A stretch of DNA of 64,000 nt, from contig NC_134016.1 in assembly GCF_040712315.1 (NCBI RefSeq), forward strand, positions 24,810,390 to 24,874,389, in the 5' to 3' direction. A program made the translations under genes and the position numbers. Below are positions 47,211-58,470 of the stretch, piece by piece. Numbering within the stretch: position 1 is the first letter of the stretch; every line of letters starts with the position of its first letter. This DNA is from Castanea sativa (Eukaryota > Streptophyta > Magnoliopsida > Fagales > Fagaceae). Under the pieces are notes generated by a model. That model ran no database searches. It was not told where the DNA came from and saw nothing but the letters and a program-made list of their open reading frames with translations.

Positions 47211-49220
47211 ACATGTTACATACCTCTAGATTAGTGCCAAGTTGCACTTGAATTGGATCTGAGCTGATCAAATGTTCTTCACACAGCTTTATTGCCTTGT
47301 GCAAATCACGTAGGTGACTCCACTCTGGTTGTCTAATATAACCTAAATACAGTATTTCAGCCATTAAAAAATAAATAAATGCATAAAACCTACATATAGT
47401 ACACTTCACAAGATGAACATCTTCAGGTACCTGTAAGGTAGTTCTGAACTTAGCCATTGCAAAAGGTTGTCAACTGAAATTCACATTGCCTCTAAAGGTT
47501 GTACACATGAAGTGTCATAGAAATTGCATTGCTTAAAAATGGGAGGCATATTCTTTACAGTCAAGGCCATAACATTACATTACTCAGTTGGATTGTCATT
47601 TATAAGATTCTCGACTACTTGGTAGTTCTGCTAAAGATTAAAAACTATTCTAAGGAAAAAACATTAAAATGCAGCCCAACCAGTTGATTTACCGGTTGAA
47701 CGATCTGCCAATTTTGAAAGCGCATAAAATTTTAAATTTCAGGCGCTGCAAAAGGTACCATATTCATCTATTGGAGCATCATAATCATAGCTTGTTGCTA
47801 CCAGAGGGCCTCCAGCCGTTCGTCCAAAGTTGGTCCCACCAAAACACTGCAAGGAAAAATCAGCAGAAAATCATAATGATGTTGATGAAGTTTTTACAAA
47901 TTTGAAATAGAGAAGTTGTAGCTTACCATATAATAATTTTGAAAAGTGCCTCCTGTTTCAAAAAACCGTGCAACAGCAAAAGCAAGGTACTGAGAGCAGG
48001 TCGATAAGGATTTGCATTGCCAAATGCAAGGAACCTATAACACTAGATAGGATACTTAACACTATCTCAGATGAATCAAAAGCTAGAAATCTCGGCTACA
48101 TTAATACATAAACAAACAAGCCAATTTAACTAAAGTCCATTACCATCCACTGTAATTCTCTATCCACATTTTAGGTTTGGAAGGGGAATTTGGGGAAAAT
48201 CGATCACAATAAAATCCATTGCATGTGTTTATCTGCAGGTAAATTTTAGTTAGAGAAGAATTGAACACAAATATTGGAAAACAAGAACATCAAGGAGAAG
48301 AAAACTTGATGCATTGTATGTTCAAGGATAATACATGTTAAAATGATGAGCAACAGCCAGCAGCTTTAGTCCATGACAAATTAATTTAATCACTTACAAT
48401 TGGATCAGGTGCATCGTGTTGTGCGCACATCACCCAAGGTACAGTCGTGTTCAAATTAACAGCAGTTTCTGCTGCCCATTTGACATATAACTCTCCACCA
48501 ACTCCATATGACCCCTCAACATTTCCATATTCATTCTCAACCTGTCACAGCACATATGAGATGTGAAATTAAAATAATAATAATAATAAATATCCCTAAA
48601 ACAATTTTTTTTTTTAAATTCTGACAATTAATTATCATAAACATGAACTGGAATGCTTAAGATGACAAATCATGCAAGCAATTGTGCAGCTAAGCGGAAA
48701 TGAAGCAGTTGTGCAGCTTAGTGAAACTGGGTAGATCAAACCAACTTATCTCTTAAAAATGCAGCAGGCAATATGCAACTTTAAAGCTTACACAAATTTA
48801 TGAATCTATTAATAGGTGATCTCTCAAGTATCCAAACTCTCTCAATTCCAGATATGTTATTAAGATAGAATATATATCCTTACTTTCTCTATAAAAAAAA
48901 TCCCATTTTTACAACTATGTTCATTCTTGTAGTTTAAGCTGGTATATTACATTGACTTAACAAGTCGCTGTCAGCCATGTTGAAACTTTGTCAATTCAAA
49001 CAAATAATAGATTATCCTATAATCTTTTATTCAAAACTAGAAGCACTGTTTCCATCAGAAATTGAAAAGCTCCCTCAAAATCAAGCAGTTAAGGTTTTAT
49101 CACTTATTTAAATGACAAGTGCATTTATAACCTATTTCATGGAAAGGGATTACAGTTCACATACACAACTGAATTTAAAGATTCTTACCAGGCGCTGCCT
49201 GTTAATTAATTTGCTTATAT
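47211..49220 (-). pseudogene. GH35 beta-galactosidase gene fragment (catalytic region)
   Basis: Exons in descending order: about 48405-48543 (VENEYGNVEGSYGVGGELYV, WVMCAQHDAPDPI), about 48150-48237 ([30 protein letters not shown]), about 47935-48040 (LAFAVARFFETGGTFQNYYM), about 47755-47850 ([29 protein letters not shown]) and about 47224-47341 (YIRQPEWSHLRDLHKAIKLC). VENEYG contains the acid/base Glu, and IENYSGW aligns with the family's nucleophile segment (normally TENW/TENYSGW). This is the catalytic barrel of a plant cell-wall beta-galactosidase. N-terminal signal and early exons are not seen. A short piece at about 49190-49240 is only partly family-like. At about 48000 the piece PYRPALS precedes an apparent frame change. 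Further exons lie at 42895-43200. Confidence 0.9.
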
Positions 49221-49755
49221 CCATAGGTATGTCAACTGCAAAAAAGAAAAAAAAAAAATAGGAACTTGAGTAGGAGACAGGTGTTAACTGTTAACAGCAC
49301 GAAGACGTACTTTAAAAAAAAAATAATAATGCTGTCCTATTCTCTCCCAAATGCATTTTCAACCTTCCATATTCTTGGTCACTTACCCCCATCTTCTGCT
49401 ACTCTGCCGTTGAACTAACTGAAACAACAACAACAACAAGAGAAATCTTAGAGGGAACAAAAAATTTAAAAATTAAAAATTAAAAAAAGTTTAGACACAA
49501 TTTTTCATAACCACAATCCACCATTGAGATAATAATGTAACTATGGCTCGCAGATTATGAAATAGAAGATTCAAGTAGATCATAAACAACAATATTCAAG
49601 GTTGGATTCTAAAACCTTTGACTAGTCTCACCTTTTGGTTCTACCGATGCGAATTGACCATCGAAAATCATCCCCGTTTTCTTCTCCTCACTGGTTCCTT
49701 GACTGGCCTCACCTTGCCTAAAAAGAACACAAGCAAATACTAAGATTCAAATCAT

Positions 49756-52340
49756 TTAAGCATAAAGAGATGCATATGTAATCGGTATAAGAGGGGGAGT
49801 ACCATGTCCAGTCCCACAGTCAGGAGGATGTGTCCGTGTCCGTTGCGGCCTTCGCGGCCGATCCTCAATGTGTGAAGCCCCTGGTGGGGGGGTGGGTATC
49901 TCTGTCTGGATGGCACCAAGGATGGGTAGCCCCCGATCCTCATTGTGTGAAGCCTCTGGTGAGGGGGTGGGACACACAGGTGTCTGGATGGCACCAGGGG
50001 TGGGTAGCCCAGGGATGGGCATGAATCTCATCTCATCTCTACCACATACATTTGCGGGGATAGTGTCAGTAGTCGGTGGGGGAGAGGATGTGGGTGGGTA
50101 GGTATCATCGCGAACGATGGATGGGGACCGACATGTCTCACCATGGGCAAAGGAATGGGATGGACCCGCATCATCATGTGCCATGGAGCTCATGTCATAA
50201 CTAGTGTCCAAACACATCTCATCTGATGTCTGACTTGCCTCCTCCATGGTGTGGTCATGCACGGGTGTGTGATGCCCACCAGCTGTGTGATTGCGACTAG
50301 TTGTAGGACGCCGACTAGATGTATGATGCTGACTAGATTGACGACCTCTATGCCCTTGACGTCCACCTGCTTGCCGACCACGCCCTACAGCCGGTTCACT
50401 TGCGTTGCCCACAGTGCGTGCATCGTCCAAGGTCAATCGACTGATCTCTTCAATAGATTGCAAGGCATTAATACATTCGGTGTAGATCTCAGACCCTGGT
50501 TCGAACTTTGCCATAATCCTCAACTGTGATTCAACCTGTCACAAGTATACATGAGTAGTGTTAGGATTTGGAACTAAACTATGCAAAGCGAGGTACATTT
50601 ATAACAAAACAGTCTTTGTAAACTTACCAAAGTGTCCCAGTACGAGGTCTCTTTTGTAATATGCCGAACAGTGATGGGATGATACCACACCATATACTCA
50701 TCATTGTAGCTCATTACCCCATGAAAGGGCGGTACTTCGGCAATTGTGGCGTGTGCAGCCCATCTAGCAATATGAGTGGCATGTTCTTGAACCCAGTTTT
50801 TTTCGTGCTTGCCCTGGAGTGTTATCTTGTGAAGTTCAATTGAAGTATCAACATTGTCCAATACGCCTTGCTTCATCCCAAACTGTCGAAGAACACGTTC
50901 GGGGTGATGGCCTTCAACCACCCAAAAATGTATGAGCGGCACAATAGACCTTCATATGTGTTGGCCTGCCGTACAATATGCGGGCAGCGAACCCAAATAA
51001 TCTCTATATGGCTCCCAGACAATCTACAATGATCCAACAAATGCAAATAACCATATTAACTATATAATTAGAAAAAAATGTGTAACGAATGTGACCAATA
51101 CATGCCAAAGTGGTTCCCACTCGTAAGGCACGATACCTGATTTGGCCGGAGCGAAGCAAGCAACACACGATAGGCGCGTAAGACGTGCATTGGATGGTCA
51201 GTTGTTATCTTAGCCCCTTTCCATCTACCAAACAACACAGACATAACCTTCATATTAGTTACTTACATAATTCCCATGCGAACAAAATTAATGCGGAAAT
51301 GTAAAACGATAACTAAGATAAAGATCCTACATACCTGATAGCAAGTGGACTTGGGGGCAGTGCCTGGTGTGGATGCCTCATCATAGGACAAATGTGTGGA
51401 AACCTCGCCCACGCCCACAACTGCACTAATAGCAGTGCACCACCAATTTGCTTGACTGTCTTCTCTGATGCCTTACAGAGGTATCTATATAGCCAACTTA
51501 GTGTTGCACTACCCCAACTATAATTATTTCCATTGCTGATTGGATTGAAAATTTTTAGATACATGATTGAAAGCTGTTCACCAGACTTGTCCATAAACAA
51601 TATACTACCCAACATTTAGAGTATGTAAAACTGAGCATACTGCTGCACACGCACCTAAATGGCGTCAGTAGGAAGAGGGTTGCAAAACTGCTCCTCCAAC
51701 CATTTGGCTTTTATCCTCGGCCCTTCCAACACTGCAGTGTTCTTTTTCGTACCCACTGGTCTGTCCGGTGGAGGGGGGGTACCTAGCAATTCGATGCAAA
51801 AGTCACGCCAGTTGTCCATATGGGTAAATCCCACCACCGGCAAGCCATGTACAAGTACCCCCATTATGACCTCTATGTCTTGTAGCGTGATGGTCATCTC
51901 ACCGTGGGCAAGTGGAATGAGTGCGTCTCTAGCCGCCGTCTCTCCACTAAGGCTGTGAACAGTGCATGGTCAAGGTCCATATATGGGACCCAAAGTAGCC
52001 CATCTAACCCCGCATCTGTGATATAAGTGGCAATCTATGAATCTAACCCACCATCAAACAGACTTTTATCTCGGTGACGACAAGTCAGTACACCTGGCAC
52101 TTCCTGCAAACAAAGTAGCTTAGTATTAATAATAGCATTCACTAACCACGTAATAATTACACTTCAAACATAAATGCCCAAAATCTTTCTACTGCATATA
52201 TTGACTACAATTTTGGACACAAGTGCATACCTTGCCTACCAAAGGAGCATCCCAAAGCAAACTTGAACGGTGCATAAGTTGCCTCGTCAAGACAGTCCCT
52301 ATAGAGGGTCCTGCTCAGTATGGGTCCATATCTGGCATAA
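49756..52340 (-). pseudogene. Plant mobile domain (PMD) / MAIN-like gene, broken
   Basis: Descending order: about 52237-52340 (MHRSSLLWDAPLVGK), about 51900-52105 (TYITDAGLDGLLWVPYMDLD, ALVERRRLETHSFHLP), 51897-51655 (MTITLQDIEVIMGVLVHGLP, MDNWRDFC), 51615-51313 (YSWGSATLSWLYRYLCKAS, IGGALLLVQLWAWARFPHI), 51253-51068 (RWKGAKITTDHPMHVLRAYR), 50942-50574 (HHPERVLRQFGMKQG) and a 255-codon Ser/Pro/His-rich tail ending at 49756. This is the plant-mobile-domain fold of MAIN/MAIL1-type nuclear proteins, a domain also common inside transposons. Breaks: a stop after GGLDS, and a one-base slip between FHLP and MTITLQD. It sits at the opposite end of the MULE from the transposase, on the same strand, as a second element-borne gene would. 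Confidence 0.85.
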
Positions 52341-54190
52341 ATTAAAGGTGATTAATGGCTCATTAGCATATTCATCAAATACCCATAAGCATTCAGTTTA
52401 ATACATACACATATATATATACACACACAAAGAAAGGAGATACATTTTATGGCCTCATTCCTAAGCCACTTGCATTAGATATTAAAATGAACGAATACAA
52501 ATATATTTTTCTTTTCTCAAGTTCAACAAGTCTACACACAACTACCAATTTAATAAATAAAGAAACATAATTCAACACCCCCTTCACAACCCCACCACCA
52601 CCATTAAAATCAGTCCTACCAGTTTGGTTCAACAAGGATCCCATCAACCAACCACACTTATCCCAAAACTCTAATAAGGAAACTGTTCAAAGTATTTTGT
52701 TTTCCCAAATCTCTAAAGCAACCAAATCAAACAAAGCATTACAAAGCCAAACTAGCATTACAAAGCCAAAAGCATTACAAAACCATAAATAGGAAAAAAT
52801 AGTAGAGAATCTGAGATGCGTTACAGCAACCTCTTACAATTTTTCTTCAACCACACAACAATCACCTATGACCTATCAAGTAATCCAGCCACATCTTTCA
52901 TGGTCAAACTTAAAAAAACGTAAAAATCTAAGACTATACTCAAAAACGTAAAAACCCACCTAATAAAAACGTAATTTTTAAAACCCGCATAAAGTCTTCA
53001 ACTTAAAATTTTGTAATCTTAAACAGAAGTGTAATTTAAAAACTTATGGAAGTGTAAACCAGAAAGAAACATCAAGCAATTTTTTAAAACATATTATTAT
53101 AATCTAAACCAACCCTAATCCAAAAACATATCACAAAAAAAATGTAAAAGATAAGAAATCAATTAGAAAAGGGATTAAAGCTTCTCACATTAAACAGCCA
53201 GACCTTACCTACATAACCAGGTTTTTTTAGCTTTTCTTTCTTTATTTATTTGTTTTTATTTAAACAAGACATCAATCCAGTGGTCTCCTACATAAAAATT
53301 ACAAGAAATTTTTTTTATAATATTAGATGCAATGCAAGGCTCAAAAAAATTTCCAATGCCCCTGATTAAAAATCCTTTCATTTGCTTCAAAAAAGGCCAA
53401 AGATAAACTGCTGATCAGGCCCTTCAGTGTATGACTACCGGGCTTCTAGAGGAACTAAAAGAACAAAAGAAGAACAAGCTTCACAAACACAAATTGCATG
53501 CTCAAAATTGTGTTCAGATAATCTTTTTTTGATAATTGGGTAGTTGGGGGAGGGCGGATTTGGATTTGAACCTTGGATGTTTGCATTTGAAACACCAAGA
53601 GGTGCCAACCAATTGAGCTACAAGGATCTTTGCATGTGTTCAAATATTCAGAGCTAACAAATATTTATCTTTTGTAGCCCATGGTGCACAAAACTAGTTC
53701 TTTTTTTTATTATTATTTTTTTTAAAGTAAAACTAGTTCAAAGATTGTTAGATTGTTGATTGCATATCCAGGATAGTAGAAAATGAAATGCAAATATAAA
53801 ACTAAATACAAATAGAACCCACACAATCAATCACCATGAAAGCTAGCATGATGGTCTAAAATCATCAAGCTTTAATATAAATATTTAGAAGAGCATATAG
53901 ACCATATCAATATTTGTTCCTGTTGTTTTAGTTGCGGCTTTACTAATAACAGTAGGAGTTAAAACTTAAAATCAAGAGTTTTTTAATTATTCAAACACAA
54001 CTTTTCCTATCAAATATTGAAAAATTCTTCTGGTCATTTTAAGTCCAACCACAAAAGCTAAAAACCTATGCATGTCATTTGCAAGATATTCAATTTAAAT
54101 CACAGTTTGTGGAATTTACATTTGTAAAACACCAGCCATCATCAAAGATGTTAGATTACATGATTAAATTCACAATTTCCTAACTTAAAC
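52341..54190. other. AT-rich spacer near the right end of the MULE
   Basis: No gene recognised. It contains several short direct repeats (GCATTACAAAGCCAAA at about 52736-52772) and a minus-strand SINE (53522-53634). Confidence 0.45.
53522..53634 (-). mobile_element. tRNA-derived SINE
   Basis: Read on the minus strand, it has A-box-like TAGCTCAATTGGTTGGC and B-box-like GGTTCAAATCC, then a T/A-rich end (poly-T on the plus strand at 53524-53530). Box spacing is tRNA-like. Confidence 0.75.
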
Positions 54191-54276
54191 CTTTTGGGAA
54201 ATTTTGTAATCTTAAACAAAAGTGTAATTTAAAAACTCATGGAAAGAAAGAAAAAAAATACCAAAATGTTAATCTT

Positions 54277-54500
54277 TGAGTGCGAGAACGCCGACGAGAG
54301 GAGAGTTCTTGTTTTCCGCCGCCAATGAGATGTGCTTGTCTCCGATGGAGTGAGTGCGAGGTCGCCAGCGAGAGGACAAATTTCTGCCGCCGATGAAATG
54401 GGCTTGTCTCCGGTGGAGTGAGTGCGAGGTCGCCAGCGAGAGGAGAGATTTCTACCGCCGATGAAATGGGCTTGTCTCCAATGGAGTAAGGGTTTGGGGT
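54277..54500. repeat. GC-rich subterminal tandem repeat of the MULE
   Basis: TGAGTGCGAG starts units at 54277, 54351 and 54419 (74- and 68-bp offsets). Each unit contains (G)CGCCAGCGAGAGGA and GCCGCCGATGAAATGGGCTTGTCTCC or variants. GC content is well above the surroundings. It lies just inside the right terminal repeat and upstream of the PMD gene on its coding strand. Confidence 0.85.
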
Positions 54501-54589
54501 TTGTACGTTTGGGTGTGAAGAGTGAGAGCGTGTTCAAGTATGTGAGTGGTGAATGAGAAATGAGAGACAAAATTTGAACTTTCTGTGGT

Positions 54590-54949
54590 TTTAGTGAGCA
54601 ATACTCGAGTTTTATGGACTAAGGTACTGTGTTAACAGTACTCGAGTCCAGGAAACTCGAGTATAATGGGCATGATAAGATGGTGGCCAACCCAGAATGG
54701 TACCCGAGTTTACTGGACTCGGGTACCACAGTATACAGTACTCGAGTCCAGAAAACTCGAGTACTAAGTGCTTTTTTTTTTTTTTAATCCGAGATGCCAT
54801 GCTGGCATGCCACGGTGGAACTACAAAATCCGATACTCGAGTTTGGCGAGCTCGAGTACTTGAAAAAGTGGTAGATCACCCATTATTTCCGAAACAGTGT
54901 TTTTTGGCTAAAAAATTTGAAAAAAGGTGGTATTTGGCCGATTTGGCCC
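54590..54949 (-). repeat. MULE right terminal inverted repeat
   Basis: Read on the minus strand it repeats the left end: GGGCCAAATCGGCC, ACCACCTTTTTTC, AACACTGTTTCG, GATCTACCACTTTTTC, a CTCGAG palindrome, CCACCGTGGCATGCCAGCAT, then further CTCGAG / CCCGAG palindromes. It is followed by the target duplication at 54950-54958. Confidence 0.87.
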
Positions 54950-55094
54950 TGAACTACATAGTCCATAAAATTTTTACAAAATGCCAATTGCCAAGACAAT
55001 GGTTTTGTTTCTTCAAAAAGGAATTTGGAATTTACAATAAAAAAAAAATAGAGTAATTTACTTATTTTATGATTATGTTCTTGAAGAAGCATTA

Positions 55095-55961
55095 AAGCAA
55101 TTGCATCAGTTGGTGTATAAGTGTGTATAATAAAAGAAATGCTCAAATTTACACATTTTTTATCAAAAACAGCCCACATCAGCTCGTGCATAACTGTCTA
55201 TATTTTACATTCTCCTTCAAATTGCTACAGTACTGTGTAAATTTACACGGGTACTGTAGCATGTGTATTTGATTTTTTAATAATTTTTTCTCTCTCCTCC
55301 TACTGACTCTCACCTCTCTCTCTCTCTCTCTGACACAGCACAACTCTCTTTCTCTCATCTCATCCATTTTTCTTCCTCTAGCCGCCGATCACCATCGCCG
55401 CCGATAAGAACAAGATCGAGCAAGCTGAGTCGCCGGACGGCCATCGCGAGGAGGTGGCGGTGCTGCGAGGCGTCAATCTTGCTCCGATTGGATGGGCGAT
55501 GAATGGGTTTGGGTGTGGGTGAGGCTCGACGGAGTGAGCTCAACGGAGAAGACGCAGTGAGAGAGACGCAATGAGGGAGACGGAGAAGACGCAGTGAGGG
55601 AGGGAGAGTGGGTTGACGGAGAAGACGCAGTGAGGCTCGACGGAGAAGACGCTCGACGGAGAAGACGCTCGCCGAAGAAGACGCAGTGAGGCTCGACAGA
55701 GAAAACACAGTGAGGCTCGACGGAGAAGACGCTCGCCGGAGAAGACGCTCACCGGAGAAGACGCAGTGAGCTCAACGGAGAAGACGCAGTGAGGAGGAAA
55801 AGAAATAATAAAAAAATGTAAAAGAAGGAATATTTTATTAAATAAATATGTAGAATAGATAAACTGATGTGGGTGTTTTGTAAAAGTGAAAGTGTAAAAT
55901 AGAAAAAGTAAGTTTTTTCGTGTAAAATAGACAAATTATAAACGAGCTGATGTGGTTGCTC
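55095..55961 (+). mobile_element. PIF/Harbinger-type large MITE, family copy 2
   Basis: The left end AAGCAATTGCATCAG and the reverse-complemented right end GAGCAACCACATCAG are imperfect inverted repeats, flanked by TTA (55092-55094, 55962-55964). The 867-bp body has the hairpin (55223-55260, CTACAGTACTGTGTAAATTT...), a CT microsatellite, a GC-rich core (55377-55520), and many ~18-23-bp units of GACGGAGAAGACGCTCG / GACGCAGTGAGGCTCGACGG. Long open frames over the core are compositional. The GC-rich core could be captured host sequence, but I do not recognise a protein. Confidence 0.8.
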
Positions 55962-55964
55962 TTA

Positions 55965-56336
55965 TGAACTTACAATTAAAATATTTTAGTATTTGTTTTT
56001 AAAAAAAAATAAATTGTAAGCGACTACTTTGACTTAGCATAAGAATGTAACTTGTACCCTTAAAAAAAATGTAACTTGAAGCTATTGCTTATTGCTGGAT
56101 CTTTGTATTACACGAGGAGGTAACTAGCGTCACAAAGTATAAAGATAATTTTTTTTCTAATTAGAACTTCGCACGTAAGCAACGACATATGAGGAGTCTA
56201 TGGGGTTTGATTGCCATGGACATTTGATAGCAATGATACCACCAAAAAAAAAAAAACTCAAAAACATCATAAAATGAAATTTTTATTCTTCTTGTAATTG
56301 CTTCATGGTTTGATGCATATTAATGAGGTATGTTCA
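55965..56336. other. AT-rich spacer
   Basis: Nothing recognised. It forms the 3' flank of the small cysteine-rich gene on the minus strand. Confidence 0.45.
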
Positions 56337-56975
56337 TCAGTTTGTGGTATTATTCTGAAGGAAGCAGTAGCATGAAAACCAACGATTACGATATTCTCCA
56401 CAACTAGCATTCTCCATGTTCTTGCATTGCATGTCACATTTATACTGATTGAAGAATGGCCCAGCCCATGTGTGGATTTTAAACAATTGATAACCGAGCA
56501 CCTCCTTCTTTACAGCTGATTTCATATATATGAAAACATGAATTAATTGTTGAAAATAAACAAAATGAAATCAAGTTGTAGAAAATTGAGAAACATCAAT
56601 TTCCTTCAATTTTTAGTAAGAATCCAGTACTGCCTAAAACAAAATAATTAGAATAAAATCACAGCACAACATTTTCAAAACAAATCTTAAGTGACAAATT
56701 GTTAATAATAGATAAAAAAATGATCACAATTGTGAAATCAAATAAAAATCAATAAAACTTTTTTGTGAAATATTATGCCTGTAGCACTGCTCAAATAATT
56801 ATACCTTACAAGTAACAATATATGATATATTCTCTAAAGGTTATAAGATAAGTTGGGTTGCAAAAGTATGGTAATTATAATAAAGGTCTACAACTGCTTA
56901 GTGCTTACCTGCCATAAAGAAGAGGATGAAAGTAATGTAGGCAAATAAGAAAACATATTTAGTAGTAATACCCAT
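56337..56975 (-). CDS. Small secreted cysteine-rich (defensin-like) peptide, two exons
   Basis: Exon 1 (56909-56975) encodes a hydrophobic signal peptide starting MGITTKYVFLFAYITFILFF. It ends at a GTAAG donor. Exon 2 (56337-56515) begins after an AG acceptor and restores the frame, giving 81 residues with a TGA stop at 56337-56339. The mature part holds five cysteines as C-x3-C-x7-C-x9-C-x-C. The C-x3-C and C-x-C pair fits the cysteine-stabilised alpha-beta core of plant defensin-like peptides, though one cysteine of the usual six is missing. An intron right after the signal peptide is the usual structure for this family. Its likely place is the apoplast, in defence or reproductive signalling (inference). 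It is the only intact-looking host gene in the window. Expression is unknown. Confidence 0.68.
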
Positions 56976-58470
56976 GCTTTTTTTCTGGCTTGTCTTCCGA
57001 AAAGATGACAACTATTTTTTTTTTTTTTTTGAGAAGGAAAAAAGATGACAACTAGGTTGTATATATAGCATTAGTGCATAGATTGGAGGAAACTCTGTAG
57101 CATGCTGTCATAACTTCAACCATTGGATGCATCTAGCTGTTTTGAACAAAAGAAGGCTAGCGGCAAATGCTTTGTAAATTTTATTAGTATTATTATTAGT
57201 ATTTTTTGGGTATGATACAAGTCAAAAATAGATTAAAAGACAGGATCAGACTCACTAAGCTTATAAATCAAAGCATTGACCAATGCATTGTAAGGTTAGT
57301 GAACCTGATAGGTCATAAACAAAAAACAAACAAAAAAAATTTATATTATATCTTCACTTTTGGCTCAGAATTTTAATATTATTAGCAAATGCTTTGTAAG
57401 CTACTAGTAAGTTTAATGAGTCTAATAGGTCATAATAATAATATTAATAAAATCATATTATATTTTCACTTTAAGCTCAGACTTTTCGTATTATATTTTC
57501 GCTTTTATAGCCCCCTTTTTTAAAAATCTAACATACCCTTAAACCTAATTTAAGCATATAGTATTTTGAAAATAAAATACCCATTAATTCAATTTCTTTT
57601 AAATCAAAAGTAGAAAATTTTAATTTCCATCATATAAACCATATATTCTCACATAATTAAGGCATGGAATTGGATAAATGATTATTATACACTTATCATT
57701 GCACGTACATGATCCATACACACTCCTTTGAAATCATGTTTTTTATATTGTGTAAATTGACAAGTGTGTAACAAGATTTAACCTCTTATATATATATATT
57801 GCATTTTAATTTTATTATTTTTACCTGAAAGTGTCACCATATGTAATGAAACAACACAAGCATGTTTCAAATCCATTAACGTGAAGAGCCTTTGGACAAA
57901 ATCAAAAGGCAAATTAAAGAAAGATACTTTTTTTTTTTTTTTCAAATGTGTCTCTAATTAATTTTCATGAATACAAACTTGTGATGTGTATATAAACTAT
58001 AATTACTTACAAGTTACAAGGAACTACGCCTAGATTTTTCGTTTTATTTGATTTTCTAGAACCTTTTGCGGCCGAGTAAGCATTTTGAGTTTGATTAATA
58101 TAACGCTTGTAAAGTTGTAATTAATGTGAATATTAAGCACGGAAATTGGAAATTCTTTTTTTTTTTTTTTTTTGAGAAATTAAATTGGAAATTGGATATT
58201 TGATATTTGTTATGATCCCATAGTCAATCATAAGAGTTATAGGATATCAATATAATATAAAGTTCAAAGAAGGATTATTTTCGTTTTATAAATCTCATAG
58301 AATATAATTGTCTATTCTTTTACTCCTAAGAGTAGTATAATTCGAAAATCTCATCAGACTATTTTCAAGCTAGGTTCAAACTATTTTTCTTTTTTATAGT
58401 ATTAATAACTTCTTAGGCTTTCTGATCAAAAAATAAAAAAATAAAAACTTTTTAGGCTTTAGTAGAGACT
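56976..58470. other. AT-rich DNA with a degenerate direct repeat
   Basis: No gene recognised. A diverged direct repeat of about 100 bp (GCATTGTAAGGTTAGTG ... CTCAGAATTTT at 57283-57372, and GCTTTGTAAGCTACTAG ... CTCAGACTTTT at 57394-57485) shares AATAGGTCATAA and TATATTTTCACTTT-like phrases. Confidence 0.45.

Larger units (their letters stand above)
27340..54949 (-). mobile_element. Giant Mutator-like element (MULE) with gene cargo
   Basis: A perfect 9-bp direct repeat TGAACTACA (27331-27339, 54950-54958) flanks a 27,610-bp segment. Its ends are inverted repeats starting GGCCAAAATGGCCATTTACC (left) and GGGCCAAATCGGCCAAATAC (right, reverse-complemented), with matching sequence continuing for roughly 350 bp. 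A 9-bp duplication with long inverted repeats is the Mutator hallmark, and the interior encodes a MUDRA-type transposase. All coding remnants inside are on the minus strand: PMD gene, beta-galactosidase, AP-4 beta, RPN9, PDAT1, plastid ndhF, transposase, kelch-ACBP and WVD2-like. SINEs, MITEs and a LINE remnant are nested inside. The transposase and PMD gene are broken, so the copy is not autonomous now. The main alternative is later growth by nested insertions inside a smaller MULE. Confidence 0.85.

Noticed and set aside
51659..51958. Plus-strand frame opposite the PMD gene
   Set aside because: Shadow of the minus-strand PMD coding sequence, with no independent motif.
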